A stretch of DNA of 64,000 nucleotides from JAAXGI01 sp965206975 (lineage in GTDB: Bacteria; Gemmatimonadota; Gemmatimonadetes; Longimicrobiales; Gaopeijiaceae): assembly GCA_965206975.1 (NCBI GenBank), contig OZ242253.1, positions 3,410,001-3,474,000 on the forward strand, written 5' to 3'. The notes below the pieces were generated by a model that was not told the origin of the DNA, searched no databases, and saw only the letters and a program-made list of their open reading frames with translations. Position 1 is the first letter of the stretch. Each line of letters opens with the position of its first letter. Below, one piece after another: positions 52,725-61,222 of this stretch. Both the position numbers and the translations under genes were made by a program.

Positions 52725-53701
52725 GTTCGAGGGATATCCTCTATCTCGTAGGCGAAGTACGCTGCCCGGATATCGTCGTGGAGGAGACGGCACGAGCCCC
52801 GGACCTGCTGAAGCATCGCGCGCGTTGTGGCTTGGTCCTCAAGATCCAGATTCGGCCAATCGTAGTCGATGATCGCCCCTGTCCGCCCCGCCCGGCGCCC
52901 CGCCTCCACGGCGAGCGGCCGGCCCGTCGAGACCGCCTCGAGGGCCTGGATGATCATCTCGAGACCGAAGCGGATCGAACGGGGGAGGTGCGGGTCGGTC
53001 ACAAGGAAGTTCACCACGATCGACGGCCGGACCTGGAGCGAGAAGAGGCGGCCGTAAGCACCGCCGGCCCCGCAGACTCGAAGGAGGGAGAGCCAGTCCG
53101 ACTCGGAGAAGTGCTCGCGGGAAGGAAAGACGTCCAACTGAGCGTCGATGAGCCCGGCGAGAAGCTGGGTCCGCTCGACGTAGCGGCCGAGTCTCAAGAA
53201 GTACCAGCTCTCGTCCCGGTACATCGCGCTACCCGCGACGCCCCAGAAGGTCCGCACCGCATTCTCGGCGGCTAGGACGAAGTCGCCGGGCCGGTCATTC
53301 CAGACATCCTCGATCCCCACGTCCCGTATCCCGAGGAAGGCGAGGTTCAGGCACCCCCACAGCTCCTTGTCGAGGGTGTTTCGCACCTGCCGGGCGTTCT
53401 CGCGCGCATTCGCGAGGCAGCCCCGGATCGCGTCGGGGTTATCTGCCTCGAAGGTCAGGTCGGCGACGAGGGTATAGGCGTCGGCCAACATGAAGTGGTC
53501 GTCACCGAGGTTGGACCCGAGGCCTCCGCCGAGGGGGGGGCGCCCAAGCGCAGCGTACAGGCGCCGCCAGTATAGCTCGATCTCCTCGACAGATCGGTCC
53601 TCGAGGGCTTCCAGCTGGTCCGCGAGGAGGCGGCACCCGTGCTGAGCTCGCTCCAAGTAGCGGCCGATCCAACAGAGGCCCTGCGCGCTCCGTGACAGCA
53701 T
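52721..53701 (-). CDS. Alpha-E domain-containing protein
   Basis: A 326-residue all-helical protein of the alpha-E family (LSRSAQGLCWIGRYLERAQH at the N-terminus, ESWYFLRLGRYVERTQLLAG in the middle, SIRFGLEMIIQALEAVSTG near the end). Its partner genes are always a circularly permuted ATP-grasp ligase and a transglutaminase-like peptidase, exactly as here. The set is thought to make and process a peptide or peptide-like modification; the true product is unknown. The start is three bases after the ATP-grasp stop and the stop overlaps the transglutaminase start. Confidence 0.92.
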   Translation of the reverse strand: MLSRSAQGLCWIGRYLERAQHGCRLLADQLEALEDRSVEEIELYWRRLYAALGRPPLGGGLGSNLGDDHFMLADAYTLVADLTFEADNPDAIRGCLANARENARQVRNTLDKELWGCLNLAFLGIRDVGIEDVWNDRPGDFVLAAENAVRTFWGVAGSAMYRDESWYFLRLGRYVERTQLLAGLIDAQLDVFPSREHFSESDWLSLLRVCGAGGAYGRLFSLQVRPSIVVNFLVTDPHLPRSIRFGLEMIIQALEAVSTGRPLAVEAGRRAGRTGAIIDYDWPNLDLEDQATTRAMLQQVRGSCRLLHDDIRAAYFAYEIEDIPRT

Positions 53702-53704
53702 ACG

Positions 53705-55188
53705 TCAGGCAGAGAGGACCCAAAGGTCCTTCCCGCCACCCCCTTGGCTCGAATTCACGACGAGTGAACCGGGCGTGAGCGCGACGCGGCAGAAGGCCCC
53801 GGGAACGATACGCGTCTCGCGGCCGTGAAGGACGAAGGGCCGGAGATCGACGTGACGTGGCGCGGCGGCGCCATCCGAGAGACACGGCGCGCAGGACAGG
53901 TCGAGGGTGGGCTGGGCGATGAAATTCGCCGGATTCTGCCGGATCTCCTCGGCGTACACCGCTCGCTCGTTCGGTGTTGCGTGCGGCCCGACGAGCATCC
54001 CGTAGCCACCCGATTCCCCTACCATCTTGACGACCAGACGATCGAGGTTGTCTAGGGTGTATCGAGCCCTTCCGGCTCGCGGCAGAGGTGGGTTTCGACG
54101 TTGGCGAGGAGCGGCTCCTCACTCAGGAAGTAGCGGATGATTTCCGGAACGTACGCATAGACGCTTTTGTCGTCCGCCACCCCGGTCCCGGGTGCATTCG
54201 CGATCGTAACGTTGCCGAGCTGATAGGCGTGGAAGAGCCCCGGCGTGCCCAGGTGCGAATCGGGCCGAAAGGTCAGCGGATCGATGAAGTCATCGTTGAT
54301 CCGGCGATAGATCACGTCGACGCGCCTGAGCCCCTCCGTCGTACGCATGTAGACGACGCCGTTGTGTACCAAGAGGTCGCTCCCCTCTACGAGTTCCACC
54401 CCCATCTCCTGCGCGAGGAACATGTGCTCGTAGAAGGCCGAGTTGTAGACGCCGGGCGTCATGAGGACGATCGTGGGATCGGAGACCCCAGGGGGTGCCA
54501 GCTCGGCGAGCGTCTGGCGAAGAAGGGCACCGTAGTGCTCGATACTCCGCACGTGGTGGCGCCGGTAGAGGTCGCGGAGACTCGTCTTCACAGCCTGCCG
54601 GTTCGCCAGCATGTAGGAGACCCCGGACGGGACGCGGAGGTTGTCCTCCAGGACCATGAAGCCGTCGTGGGTCCGCACGATGTCGGTCCCGCAGATCGCA
54701 ACGTACGTGCCGAAGGGTGCCTGCACGGCGCGCATCTCGGTGCGGTACTGGGGGCAGCCCCGAACGAGGTCTACGGGGACGACGCCATCCGCGAGGATTC
54801 GCCCCTCACCGTAGATGTCTGCGAGAAAGCGGTTTAGTGCCCGGAGACGCTGCGTGAGTCCGCGCTCGAGAAAATCCCACTCGCACGCGCTAACGAGCCT
54901 CGGAATAATGTCGATCGGGATGATCCGCTCCTGCGCGCGCTCCTCCCCGTAGACGGAGAAGGTGATCCCTTCGTGCAGGAACGACCGCTCCGCCCGCTCT
55001 TGCATCTGCAGGATGACCTCCCCCGGCATCTCCCTCAGCGCACCCCAGAGTTCCCGGCAGTGCTCGTGAGGATTGGCCCCCTGGTCGAACATCTCGTCGT
55101 AGAATGCGGGGTCCTGGGCGTAGCTGGAGAAGAGCCCATCGGGCCCGGATGAAGGCGGCCTGCCCACGTTCTGGCCTGCGCCTGACAT
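53705..55188 (-). pseudogene. Circularly permuted ATP-grasp ligase, one-base frameshift
   Basis: ATP-grasp enzyme of the alpha-E operon. The first part (SYAQDPAFYDEMFDQGANPH, GITFSVYGEERAQERIIPID, GTDIVRTHDGFMVLEDNLRV, VIYRRINDDFIDPLTFRPDS) ends early at a stop near 54052. The last 115 residues (LDNLDRLVVKMVGESGGYGM, NPANFIAQPTLDLSCAPCL, SSQGGGGKDLWVLSA-stop) continue in another frame. Adding one C at about 54063 (CTC-CGA-TAC) restores EGLRYTLDNLDRL. ATG 55188 follows GGGAGAGGGG. The C-terminal part carries the ATP-binding Lys (VVKMVGESGG), so the shift would abolish activity if real. Confidence 0.85.
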
Positions 55189-55508
55189 CCCCTCTCCCGT
55201 CACCTCGTTCGAGTCGAATCACGCGAACGGTGGGGAGCGGACTCCCCCACCGTGGGAGCCATGATCATATCGTCCGGCGCCCAGGGCAATTCTCCCCCGC
55301 CCCCTCCGCTCCGGTCGACCCGCGGGTTCCCTAGCGCGGCCTGGGCCGGTCGGTGGGCGGGATGCCGCCCCGGGGGGCTCCGGCGTCCGGATGCATCCCC
55401 GTGGCGTACAGGCCACGAGCTGGAACTTCGCACTCCACCCCAACCGGTCCCGCGCGCCGGGTCAGGCATTCGGGCCACGCCCTCCGGCTCGAGGAGGACG
55501 CCAGCGAC
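55189..55508. other. Intergenic region upstream of the ATP-grasp operon
   Basis: 320 bases with no supported gene; several frames are open but Pro/Arg-rich. It contains the promoter region of the ATP-grasp operon and the end of the chelatase-type gene. Confidence 0.42.
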
Positions 55509-57035
55509 CTATACCTTGTTTGCGGCGGCTGCGGCCGCCGACAAGAAAACGGCGCACGGCCGCGGACACGGTACACGGCTACGCCTCTCCGGAGGAGACA
55601 ACTCCTTCCTCCCCCCTCCCGCTGAGGCGCCCGAACAGGCCGTGCTCCGGTTCGACGCAACGGTGGGCTCAGCCGCCTCCCGCCACCAGATGGGTTCCCT
55701 CATGCAACGCTCGGCGCTACAGACGGATCCCACCAGCGCCCCGATCTCCGCATCGCTTCGCCGCCCCACTTCCGCGTACACGCCCGTCTGGCTCGAGGCG
55801 AATTCGCCGAAGGGGGTGATCCGAAGCCTCCCCTCCCGGTGCAGGTGCCAGTGGACCGGGGCGGCCGGGTACAGATCCCCGTAGACCTCCCAGAGCTCGC
55901 CGTCGGCGAGGCCGGCGATACGCCATCCCCGGACGAGATCCGGGGCGCTCCGAAGCGGCCGGTACGCGCCGTCCGGGGCGAAACGGGCGAGCTCAAGTAC
56001 GCGGGAGGGATCCTCAATCGTCTCGAGTTCAGTGGAGGGAAGGTCCCGGTCCCTCGCGTGGCGGAGCTCGTAACCTCCCTCCCCGGACCACCTCACGACC
56101 GTCTGGAGGAAGCTCCGAGGGCTCCCCTTCCCCGCACGGATCCAGGAGAGAAAGGCCTCTCTCGCTTCGGCCGGAGCGTCGGCAGGCTCCTCCCGGGATG
56201 CACACCGGGAAGGCGGGCCGGCGGGCCCGCCCACACGCCCCGGCAGAGTCCGTTCTCCTCCCACCTCCGCCATCTTCCGCGTGACCAGTTCCTCCACCAC
56301 CTTCGCCAACGCACTGTGGGTCCCAACCGGCTCTGTGACCCGGACGAGGCGACCCTTCTCGTCCCGGTGCATGCCCGGGGAGGCGAGCGTCCGGGGAAGC
56401 GTTGTTCCGACATGCCACCCTCGGGACACGAAGAACGGGACGATGACGAGTTCGCTCCCGGCACCGTCGTGCGCGAGAGGCTCCGCCTGAAGAAGCCGCT
56501 CGAGCCTCGGCTCCTGGTCGAGGAAGGCCGCCCGGACCCGGCGGAACTCACGCCGGGAAGCGAGAGCCGCGACGACGGAGCGCGTCGTGTCCCCGGAGGA
56601 CGGGCTCGACTCCGTGCCGTGACCAACAATGATTAGATCAATCCGGTTCGGGGAGACAGAGGCGGCCTCGAGCGCCCGATCCCTCGCGATCTCGGCCATC
56701 CGGGGATCCGTACCGACGGGCCGGCAGTAGTGGACCCTCCGGCCCTCTCGAATCGTCGTCGGTTGCGTAAGGCCGAGCTCACGCGGCACGACGTGACGCG
56801 TGAAATACCCCTCGCTCATGAAGACAGGTACGACGAACACTTCCCGTCGCTCGACGAGATCGAAGGCGTGGGCGAGCGCCGGCTCTTCCTTCCAGAAGGC
56901 GACCCGGACCTCCGGGAAGGACCCGGCCTCGCGAAAGCCACGCCTCAGCCGGTGGAGCGGCTCGGAGGAATCCGGACTCAGCTGCGAACCGTGCCCCACC
57001 AGGAGCACGGCCGCCCCCGGCGGCGGCGCACGCAT
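55509..57035 (-). CDS. CbiX-type chelatase with DR2241-like C-terminal domains
   Basis: A 508-residue protein. Two CbiX/sirohydrochlorin-chelatase-like halves are visible: AAVLLVGHGSQLSPDSSEP (about residues 8-26) with VFVVPVFMSEGYFTRHVV, and IDLIIVGHGTESSPSSGDT (about 137-155) with LVIVPFFVSRGWHVG. The His in each GHG and the downstream SEGYFTRH supply metal ligands. A third region (about 260-460) is like the DR2241-type domains; CSAERCMREPIWW near residue 445 could take part in an Fe-S site. The last 40 residues are low complexity. Sirohydrochlorin chelatase inserts Fe2+ for siroheme. It starts four bases after the ferredoxin stop, so the two are one transcript. Confidence 0.72.
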   Translation of the reverse strand: MRAPPPGAAVLLVGHGSQLSPDSSEPLHRLRRGFREAGSFPEVRVAFWKEEPALAHAFDLVERREVFVVPVFMSEGYFTRHVVPRELGLTQPTTIREGRRVHYCRPVGTDPRMAEIARDRALEAASVSPNRIDLIIVGHGTESSPSSGDTTRSVVAALASRREFRRVRAAFLDQEPRLERLLQAEPLAHDGAGSELVIVPFFVSRGWHVGTTLPRTLASPGMHRDEKGRLVRVTEPVGTHSALAKVVEELVTRKMAEVGGERTLPGRVGGPAGPPSRCASREEPADAPAEAREAFLSWIRAGKGSPRSFLQTVVRWSGEGGYELRHARDRDLPSTELETIEDPSRVLELARFAPDGAYRPLRSAPDLVRGWRIAGLADGELWEVYGDLYPAAPVHWHLHREGRLRITPFGEFASSQTGVYAEVGRRSDAEIGALVGSVCSAERCMREPIWWREAAEPTVASNRSTACSGASAGGGRKELSPPERRSRVPCPRPCAVFLSAAAAAANKV

Positions 57036-57039
57036 CCCG

Positions 57040-57285
57040 TCAGGGCATCGGGACGTCGAACTGCTGGTAGTTCTTCTCGATGTACGACGTCCACTCCGCG
57101 GGCACATCGGTGTCCGGGAAGATCGCTTGCACGGGACACTCCGGCTCGCACGCACCGCAGTCGATGCACTCTTCCGGATGGATATAGAATTGATCGTCCG
57201 CCTCGTAGATGCAGTCGACCGGACATACGTCGACGCAGCTTGCATCCTTCGTCGCGATGCATGGCTCAGCGATGATATAGGTCAT
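57040..57285 (-). CDS. fdxA: 7Fe ferredoxin (FdxA type)
   Basis: An 81-residue ferredoxin with CIATKDASCVDVCPVDC (3Fe-4S site with a loop and the first 4Fe-4S cysteine pattern) and CIDCGACEPECPVQA (second cluster), the standard seven-iron arrangement. AGAGGGATCC precedes ATG 57285. The left end of an IS1182-type element lies only 20 bases upstream of the start codon, so the native promoter has been displaced; expression must come from the IS or from readthrough. It is followed at four bases by the CbiX/DR2241-like gene and probably delivers electrons for sulfite reduction or the chelatase's Fe-S site. Confidence 0.93.
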   Translation of the reverse strand: MTYIIAEPCIATKDASCVDVCPVDCIYEADDQFYIHPEECIDCGACEPECPVQAIFPDTDVPAEWTSYIEKNYQQFDVPMP

Positions 57286-57304
57286 GGATCCCTCTTATGA
57301 GCAG

Positions 57305-57325
57305 CTAGGAGTCTGCGCCGCAGAA
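57305..57325. repeat. Left terminal inverted repeat of the IS
   Basis: CTAG plus GAGTCTGCGCCGCAGAA; matches the right end without a mismatch. Confidence 0.85.
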
Positions 57326-57503
57326 GCACAGCTGACTGAGCCGAATGGTCATGGAGCCGTCCGCGGCGAGGCGGATCCGGGTGATTGGGAGGTTGAGGAC
57401 TTGTGTCTGCGACGGATCGGGAGAGCGGAATGGATGCGTTGGGGGGGCAAGAGAGCTACGAGAGCCCTCGCGCCGGCAGATGCGGGGGTGAACCCTCGTG
57501 CAG

Positions 57504-58852
57504 TCATGCCGCCTGAAGGGTGTGCAGCCGCTTCACATTGAGTGCCAGGCACACGAGGGTCCACTCCGGCCCGGACCTTCTCGAGGCCCCGGAAGCTGAA
57601 TCGTCGAAAGCCCATCACCTCCTTGATCCAGCCGATGGGCGCTTCGGCCTGCCACTTTCGCCGTGCGTAGCGTCTTCGACCATCTTCGCTCGCCAGCTTC
57701 TCGGCCATGCGGGCTTTCGCCGGATATTCCTCCTTGTCAACCGTGGGGGCGGCCTTGCCCTCCCGGGCCAGCGCCACATACCCATCGATGTCTCGCTCTT
57801 CCAGTTCCTCGAGATCCCGCTCGTTGCAATAGCCCGTGTCCGCCAGCACCTGCGCCGGCGTCTCGCCGTACGCTTGCGCCACCGCGTCGACCATGGGCAC
57901 CAGCTGGCCCTGGTCGCTCGCGTTGTCCGTCACCTCGGCCCCGACCACCAGCTGGTTCTCCCCCTCCACGACCGCCTGTGCGTTGTAGCACTGCTGGAAC
58001 CCCTCCGAACTCGTCTTCATGATCCGGCTCTCAGGGTCCGTGAAGTTGCTCTGCGCCGCCTCGTCCGGCTCTCCGTACTCCCGCGCTTGTAGGGCCTGCC
58101 GCCCTTCGGGTTGCGCGTCTGCCCCGGCTTGCGGCCCCGTGCGTCGTCCGCCGCTCTCTGCTCGGCTTCCAGGCGCGCCTTCGCCTCCCGGATCGCCGCC
58201 AGCCGGTCCTCGCGCCGCCTGAGCTCCTCCGGCACCTCGTCTCCGCAAGCTTCCTCCCCGTAGCGCTCGTCTTCCGCTTCGTCCACCGCCTCGGCTTTCT
58301 CCAGCAACCCCTTGATCTCCCCTCTCAGCCCCCGGATCTCCGCCTCCAGCCCAGCCTCCTCCTTGACCATCCGGCCGTAGCTCATCGCCTTGCGCTTGCT
58401 CGCCTTCGCCCGAACCTTCGTCCCGTCCACCGACACCCTGCCAAGCCCCGCCAGCCCCAAGGCCCGCGCGAGCATCACCACCTCCACGAACACCGCCCGG
58501 AAATCCCCGAGATGGCGCCTGCGGAACTCGCACAGCGTCCGGTGCTTCGGGAAGTTCCCCGCCGCCAGCATCCGAAACGCAACATCCTCCTCCAGCTTCC
58601 TCGCCATCTTGCGCGACGAGAAGGTGCCCGTCGCATACCCATAGATCAGCACCTTCACCATCGTCCGCGGGTCGTACGGCGAGTTGCGCCGCCCGTCCCC
58701 CCGGTACCCCGCCCGTAGAACGCACCCAGATCCACCGCGTCCGCCAGGTCGCTCACATGGTGCGCCAAATGACCCTCCGGCACCCACTCCCGAAGATCCG
58801 GAGGCAGCAGCAACATCTGCTCCGGATCGTACGGTCGAAACGTCGTTCCCAT
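57504..58852 (-). pseudogene. IS1182-family transposase with three frameshifts
   Basis: Starts MGTTFRPYDPEQMLLLPPDL and SDLADAVDLGAFYGRG. A shift near 58708 enters SPYDPRTMVKVLIYGYATGT, KLEEDVAFRMLAAGNFPKHR, VSVDGTKVRAKASKRKAMSY (first catalytic Asp). A second near 58083 leads to NFTDPESRIMKTSSEGFQQC, QVLADTGYCNERDLEELEE (second Asp) and AEAPIGWIKEVMGFRRFSF (catalytic Glu region). A third near 57570 leads to WTLVCLALNVKRLH and LQAA-stop at 57504. Two shifts are lost bases and one is a gained G. If real, the copy is dead and can only move with help from another copy. Confidence 0.88.
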
Positions 58853-58913
58853 TCACCCCCCTCCGTGTGCCGCAAACCTCCCCAATGCCCTGCCACCAAA
58901 GATAGCCGCAGGG

Positions 58914-58934
58914 TTCTGCGGCGCAGACTCCTAG
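58914..58934. repeat. Right terminal inverted repeat of the IS
   Basis: Exact complement of the left end: TTCTGCGGCGCAGACTC plus CTAG. Confidence 0.85.
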
Positions 58935-58951
58935 ACCGCACGTTGTTCTCC

Positions 58952-59440
58952 TTACACCGACTCGATCCGGACCTCCCGCGGCGCATCCTCCCGCTCGGGA
59001 TCGAAGCTCCAAGCCCGAACGCGGCCCGGCTCCCCCGAAACCCCCGTTCCCACGATGGCCCAGACCATACCCGGCCAGAGCGCCATAAAGGTCCGATCCA
59101 CCCGGGAGGGTACAGGATCGCCAGCCGGATGGGAATGGTAGAATCCCACCACTTCTTCCCGCGAGCCCTGGGCGACCCGCTCCTCCTCGATCAGACGCCT
59201 CGGGTCAATCTCGAATCGCGTCTCCCTCCTCCCCTCGGGCGCCGCATTCCTGCAGGCTACTGTCCGAGCGACAAAGGACCGGGCCGCCTCCCTCCGCCCG
59301 ACGAGTAGCCCGCACGCCTCCTCGGCTCCGGCCCTGCGCGCCTCGGCGACTAGGGCGCCGGAGAGACGCGCCGGAAGATGGAGCTCCGGCGGCGCCCCGG
59401 GCCACCACGTGCCCCCCGCTCCGTCCCGGCCGCCGGACAC
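58952..59440 (-). CDS. JAMM/M67-family metalloprotease (Mec/QbsD/HcyD-like)
   Basis: A 162-residue zinc isopeptidase-like protein. The JAMM motif is complete: the general-base Glu in AEEACGLLVGR (about residue 40), then FYHSHPAGDPVPSRVD (HxHP, seven residues, SxxD; about 98-113). Bacterial M67 enzymes next to ThiS/MoaD-like proteins remove C-terminal residues after Gly-Gly or release amino acids from the carrier (Mec+ with CysO, QbsD with QbsE, HcyD with HcyS). It lies 28 bases downstream of such a carrier. The GTG start gives a longer-than-usual N-terminus (about 20 extra residues), so an internal start is possible. Confidence 0.87.
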   Translation of the reverse strand: MSGGRDGAGGTWWPGAPPELHLPARLSGALVAEARRAGAEEACGLLVGRREAARSFVARTVACRNAAPEGRRETRFEIDPRRLIEEERVAQGSREEVVGFYHSHPAGDPVPSRVDRTFMALWPGMVWAIVGTGVSGEPGRVRAWSFDPEREDAPREVRIESV

Positions 59441-59468
59441 CCTGACTACCCGACCATCCTCCTGCGGC

Positions 59469-59759
59469 TCATCCCAATGAGGAAGCGCCGCCCGCGATCG
59501 AGGGGACGATCGAGACCTCGTCGCCCGCGCTCACCGGGGTATCAAGGTTCTCCTCGAAGCGGATGTCGGCACCATTCACGAAGACGTTGAGGAACTCCCG
59601 GACATCACCGTCGTCGCCCATAATGCGGGCGATCAGACTGGGGTTCTCACGCCCGAGGTGATCGAAGAGCTCCCGAACCGTAGCACCCTCTGCCTCGAGC
59701 TCGGCTCGGCCGTTCGTGAGCTTCCGCAAGGCACTGGGGACGCGAACCGTCACATTCAT
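59469..59759 (-). CDS. ThiS/MoaD-family sulfur carrier with C-terminal tail
   Basis: A 96-residue beta-grasp protein: VTVRVPSALRKLTNGRAELE, VRELFDHLGRENP, REFLNVFVNGADIRF and GDEVSIVPSIAGG. In active carriers the chain ends at Gly-Gly, whose carboxylate is adenylated and turned into a thiocarboxylate. Here five residues (ASSLG) follow the Gly-Gly, so the protein looks like a precursor needing cleavage, and a JAMM protease is encoded next to it. A strong ribosome site (GGAGGAGG) precedes ATG 59759. It lies 100 bases after the threonine-synthase-like gene. No ThiF/MoeB-type activating enzyme is present in the window. Confidence 0.88.
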   Translation of the reverse strand: MNVTVRVPSALRKLTNGRAELEAEGATVRELFDHLGRENPSLIARIMGDDGDVREFLNVFVNGADIRFEENLDTPVSAGDEVSIVPSIAGGASSLG

Positions 59760-59858
59760 ACCACCTCCTCCTCGTCGACTGCACGCCGTCTGATCTCACT
59801 TACTCCCACGGGGGCGGGAAGCCTCCTCCGCACGCCTGATCCCTATCCTCGAAAATCG

Positions 59859-61124
59859 CTACACGGAACGGGCGAGCCGCTCCACCTCGGAGAGCTTGGG
59901 CTCGACGGACTCCCCGAGCTCGAAGGTGGACCGCGCCGCCTCGGCCGTCTTGAGTCCGTTCCCCGTCACGCATATCACGGTCGGTCCGCCCCGGGCGAGC
60001 CTCCCCTCCGCGGCCAGCTTCGCCGCCGCCGCCACCGCGACCCCTCCCGCCGTCTCCGTGAACACGCCCTCAAGCGTCGCAAGGAGGCGGATCCCCTCGA
60101 CGATCTCGTCGTCGGACGCCGCGGCTCCCCACCCCCCGGTCTCCCGCATGGTCGCCACCGCGAAGATCCCGTCCGCTGGATTGCCGATCGCGAGCGAGCG
60201 CGCAATCGTTTTCGGCTCCCGGATTGGCGTGATCCGCCTCTCACCGCTCAGCACCGCGGAGACGATCGGATCGCACCCCGCAGCTTGGGCACCGAAGCAC
60301 CTGGGCTCGGCGACCGTGGGGACGAGGCCCACCTCCGTCAGCTCCGCAAAGGACTTCCGGAGTTTCGTAATCAGCGACCCTCCCGCCATCGGAGCCACGA
60401 CATTGGCCGGGAGGGACCAGCCGAGCTGCTCGGCGATCTCGAAGCCCATCGTCTTCGAGCCCTCGCTGTAGTAGGCGCGAAGGTTGACGTTCACGATCCC
60501 CCAGGAGAAGCGGTCCGCCACCTCAGCGCAGAGCCGATTCACATCATCGTATACCCCCTTAATCCGGACGAGACGGACCCCGTGGACCCCGGTGGCGATG
60601 ATTTTCCCCGGCTCAAGATCCTCCGGGATGAAGATCCAGGCGCTGAGCCCGGCTGTCGCCGCCTGGGCCGCGACGGAGTTGGCGAGATTGCCCGTGGAGG
60701 CGCACCCCACGACGTCGATCCCGAACTCCTTGGCACGCTGGAGTGCGACGGCGACCACACGGTCCTTGAAGGACTGTGTGGGATGGTTCGAGGAGTCCGC
60801 CTTGATCCAGAGATCCTCGATCCCGAGCGCATCCCCGAGCCTCGGCGCGGGGAGCAGGGGGGTCCAACCCACCCCGAGCCCCCGGGTCGGCTCATCGGTT
60901 GTCGGAAGGAGTTCACGGTAGCGCCAGACGTCGGTCGGGCGCCGCTCGATCTCCTCCCGGGTGAGCACTCCCCGGAGCGCACCCAGCTCATACTCGACCT
61001 CGAGCGGCCCGAAGCACTCCTCGCACACGTGATACGGCCCCGCCTCGGTGACGGACCCGCACATCTTACACTTGAGCACCTCGAGGGCTCCTGGGGTCGC
61101 TGCCTGCGTCGCGGATTCCTCCAT
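59859..61124 (-). CDS. thrC: Threonine-synthase-like PLP enzyme
   Basis: A 421-residue fold-type II PLP enzyme. An N-terminal zinc ribbon is visible (CKMCGSVTEAGPYHVCEECF, about residues 19-38). The PLP lysine is in SSNHPTQSFKDRVVAVALQ (about 110), the phosphate loop in CASTGNLANSVAAQAATAG, and the C-terminal PLP-ring contact in VICVTGNGLKT. The family makes Thr from O-phosphohomoserine. Here it heads a sulfur-carrier / JAMM / ferredoxin / chelatase cluster, which raises the alternative that it performs a sulfur-transfer replacement (like CysM with CysO). It has a GGGGGAGA ribosome site and is preceded by a candidate attenuator. Confidence 0.88.
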   Translation of the reverse strand: MEESATQAATPGALEVLKCKMCGSVTEAGPYHVCEECFGPLEVEYELGALRGVLTREEIERRPTDVWRYRELLPTTDEPTRGLGVGWTPLLPAPRLGDALGIEDLWIKADSSNHPTQSFKDRVVAVALQRAKEFGIDVVGCASTGNLANSVAAQAATAGLSAWIFIPEDLEPGKIIATGVHGVRLVRIKGVYDDVNRLCAEVADRFSWGIVNVNLRAYYSEGSKTMGFEIAEQLGWSLPANVVAPMAGGSLITKLRKSFAELTEVGLVPTVAEPRCFGAQAAGCDPIVSAVLSGERRITPIREPKTIARSLAIGNPADGIFAVATMRETGGWGAAASDDEIVEGIRLLATLEGVFTETAGGVAVAAAAKLAAEGRLARGGPTVICVTGNGLKTAEAARSTFELGESVEPKLSEVERLARSV

Positions 61125-61222
61125 TCTCCCCCTCGCCTCCGGTCCGGCCCCATTGCATCCGGGTGGAGCGCGCGCGCCAACCGATCTCTCCGCCGGGGCC
61201 TCGGCCCCGCCTGCGTCACATC

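Larger units (their letters stand above)
57305..58934 (-). mobile_element. IS1182-type insertion sequence
   Basis: 1630 bases bounded by perfect inverted repeats: CTAG followed by GAGTCTGCGCCGCAGAA at the left (57305-57325) and its exact complement at the right (58914-58934). CTAG at both outer ends may be a four-base target duplication, leaving a 17-base repeat. The transposase inside is read on the - strand and carries three frameshifts. The element lies between the JAMM gene and the ferredoxin gene. Confidence 0.85.

Noticed and set aside
55204..55508. Overlapping short frames upstream of the ATP-grasp gene
   Set aside because: All are Pro/Arg/Gly-rich, overlap each other on both strands and lack ribosome sites.
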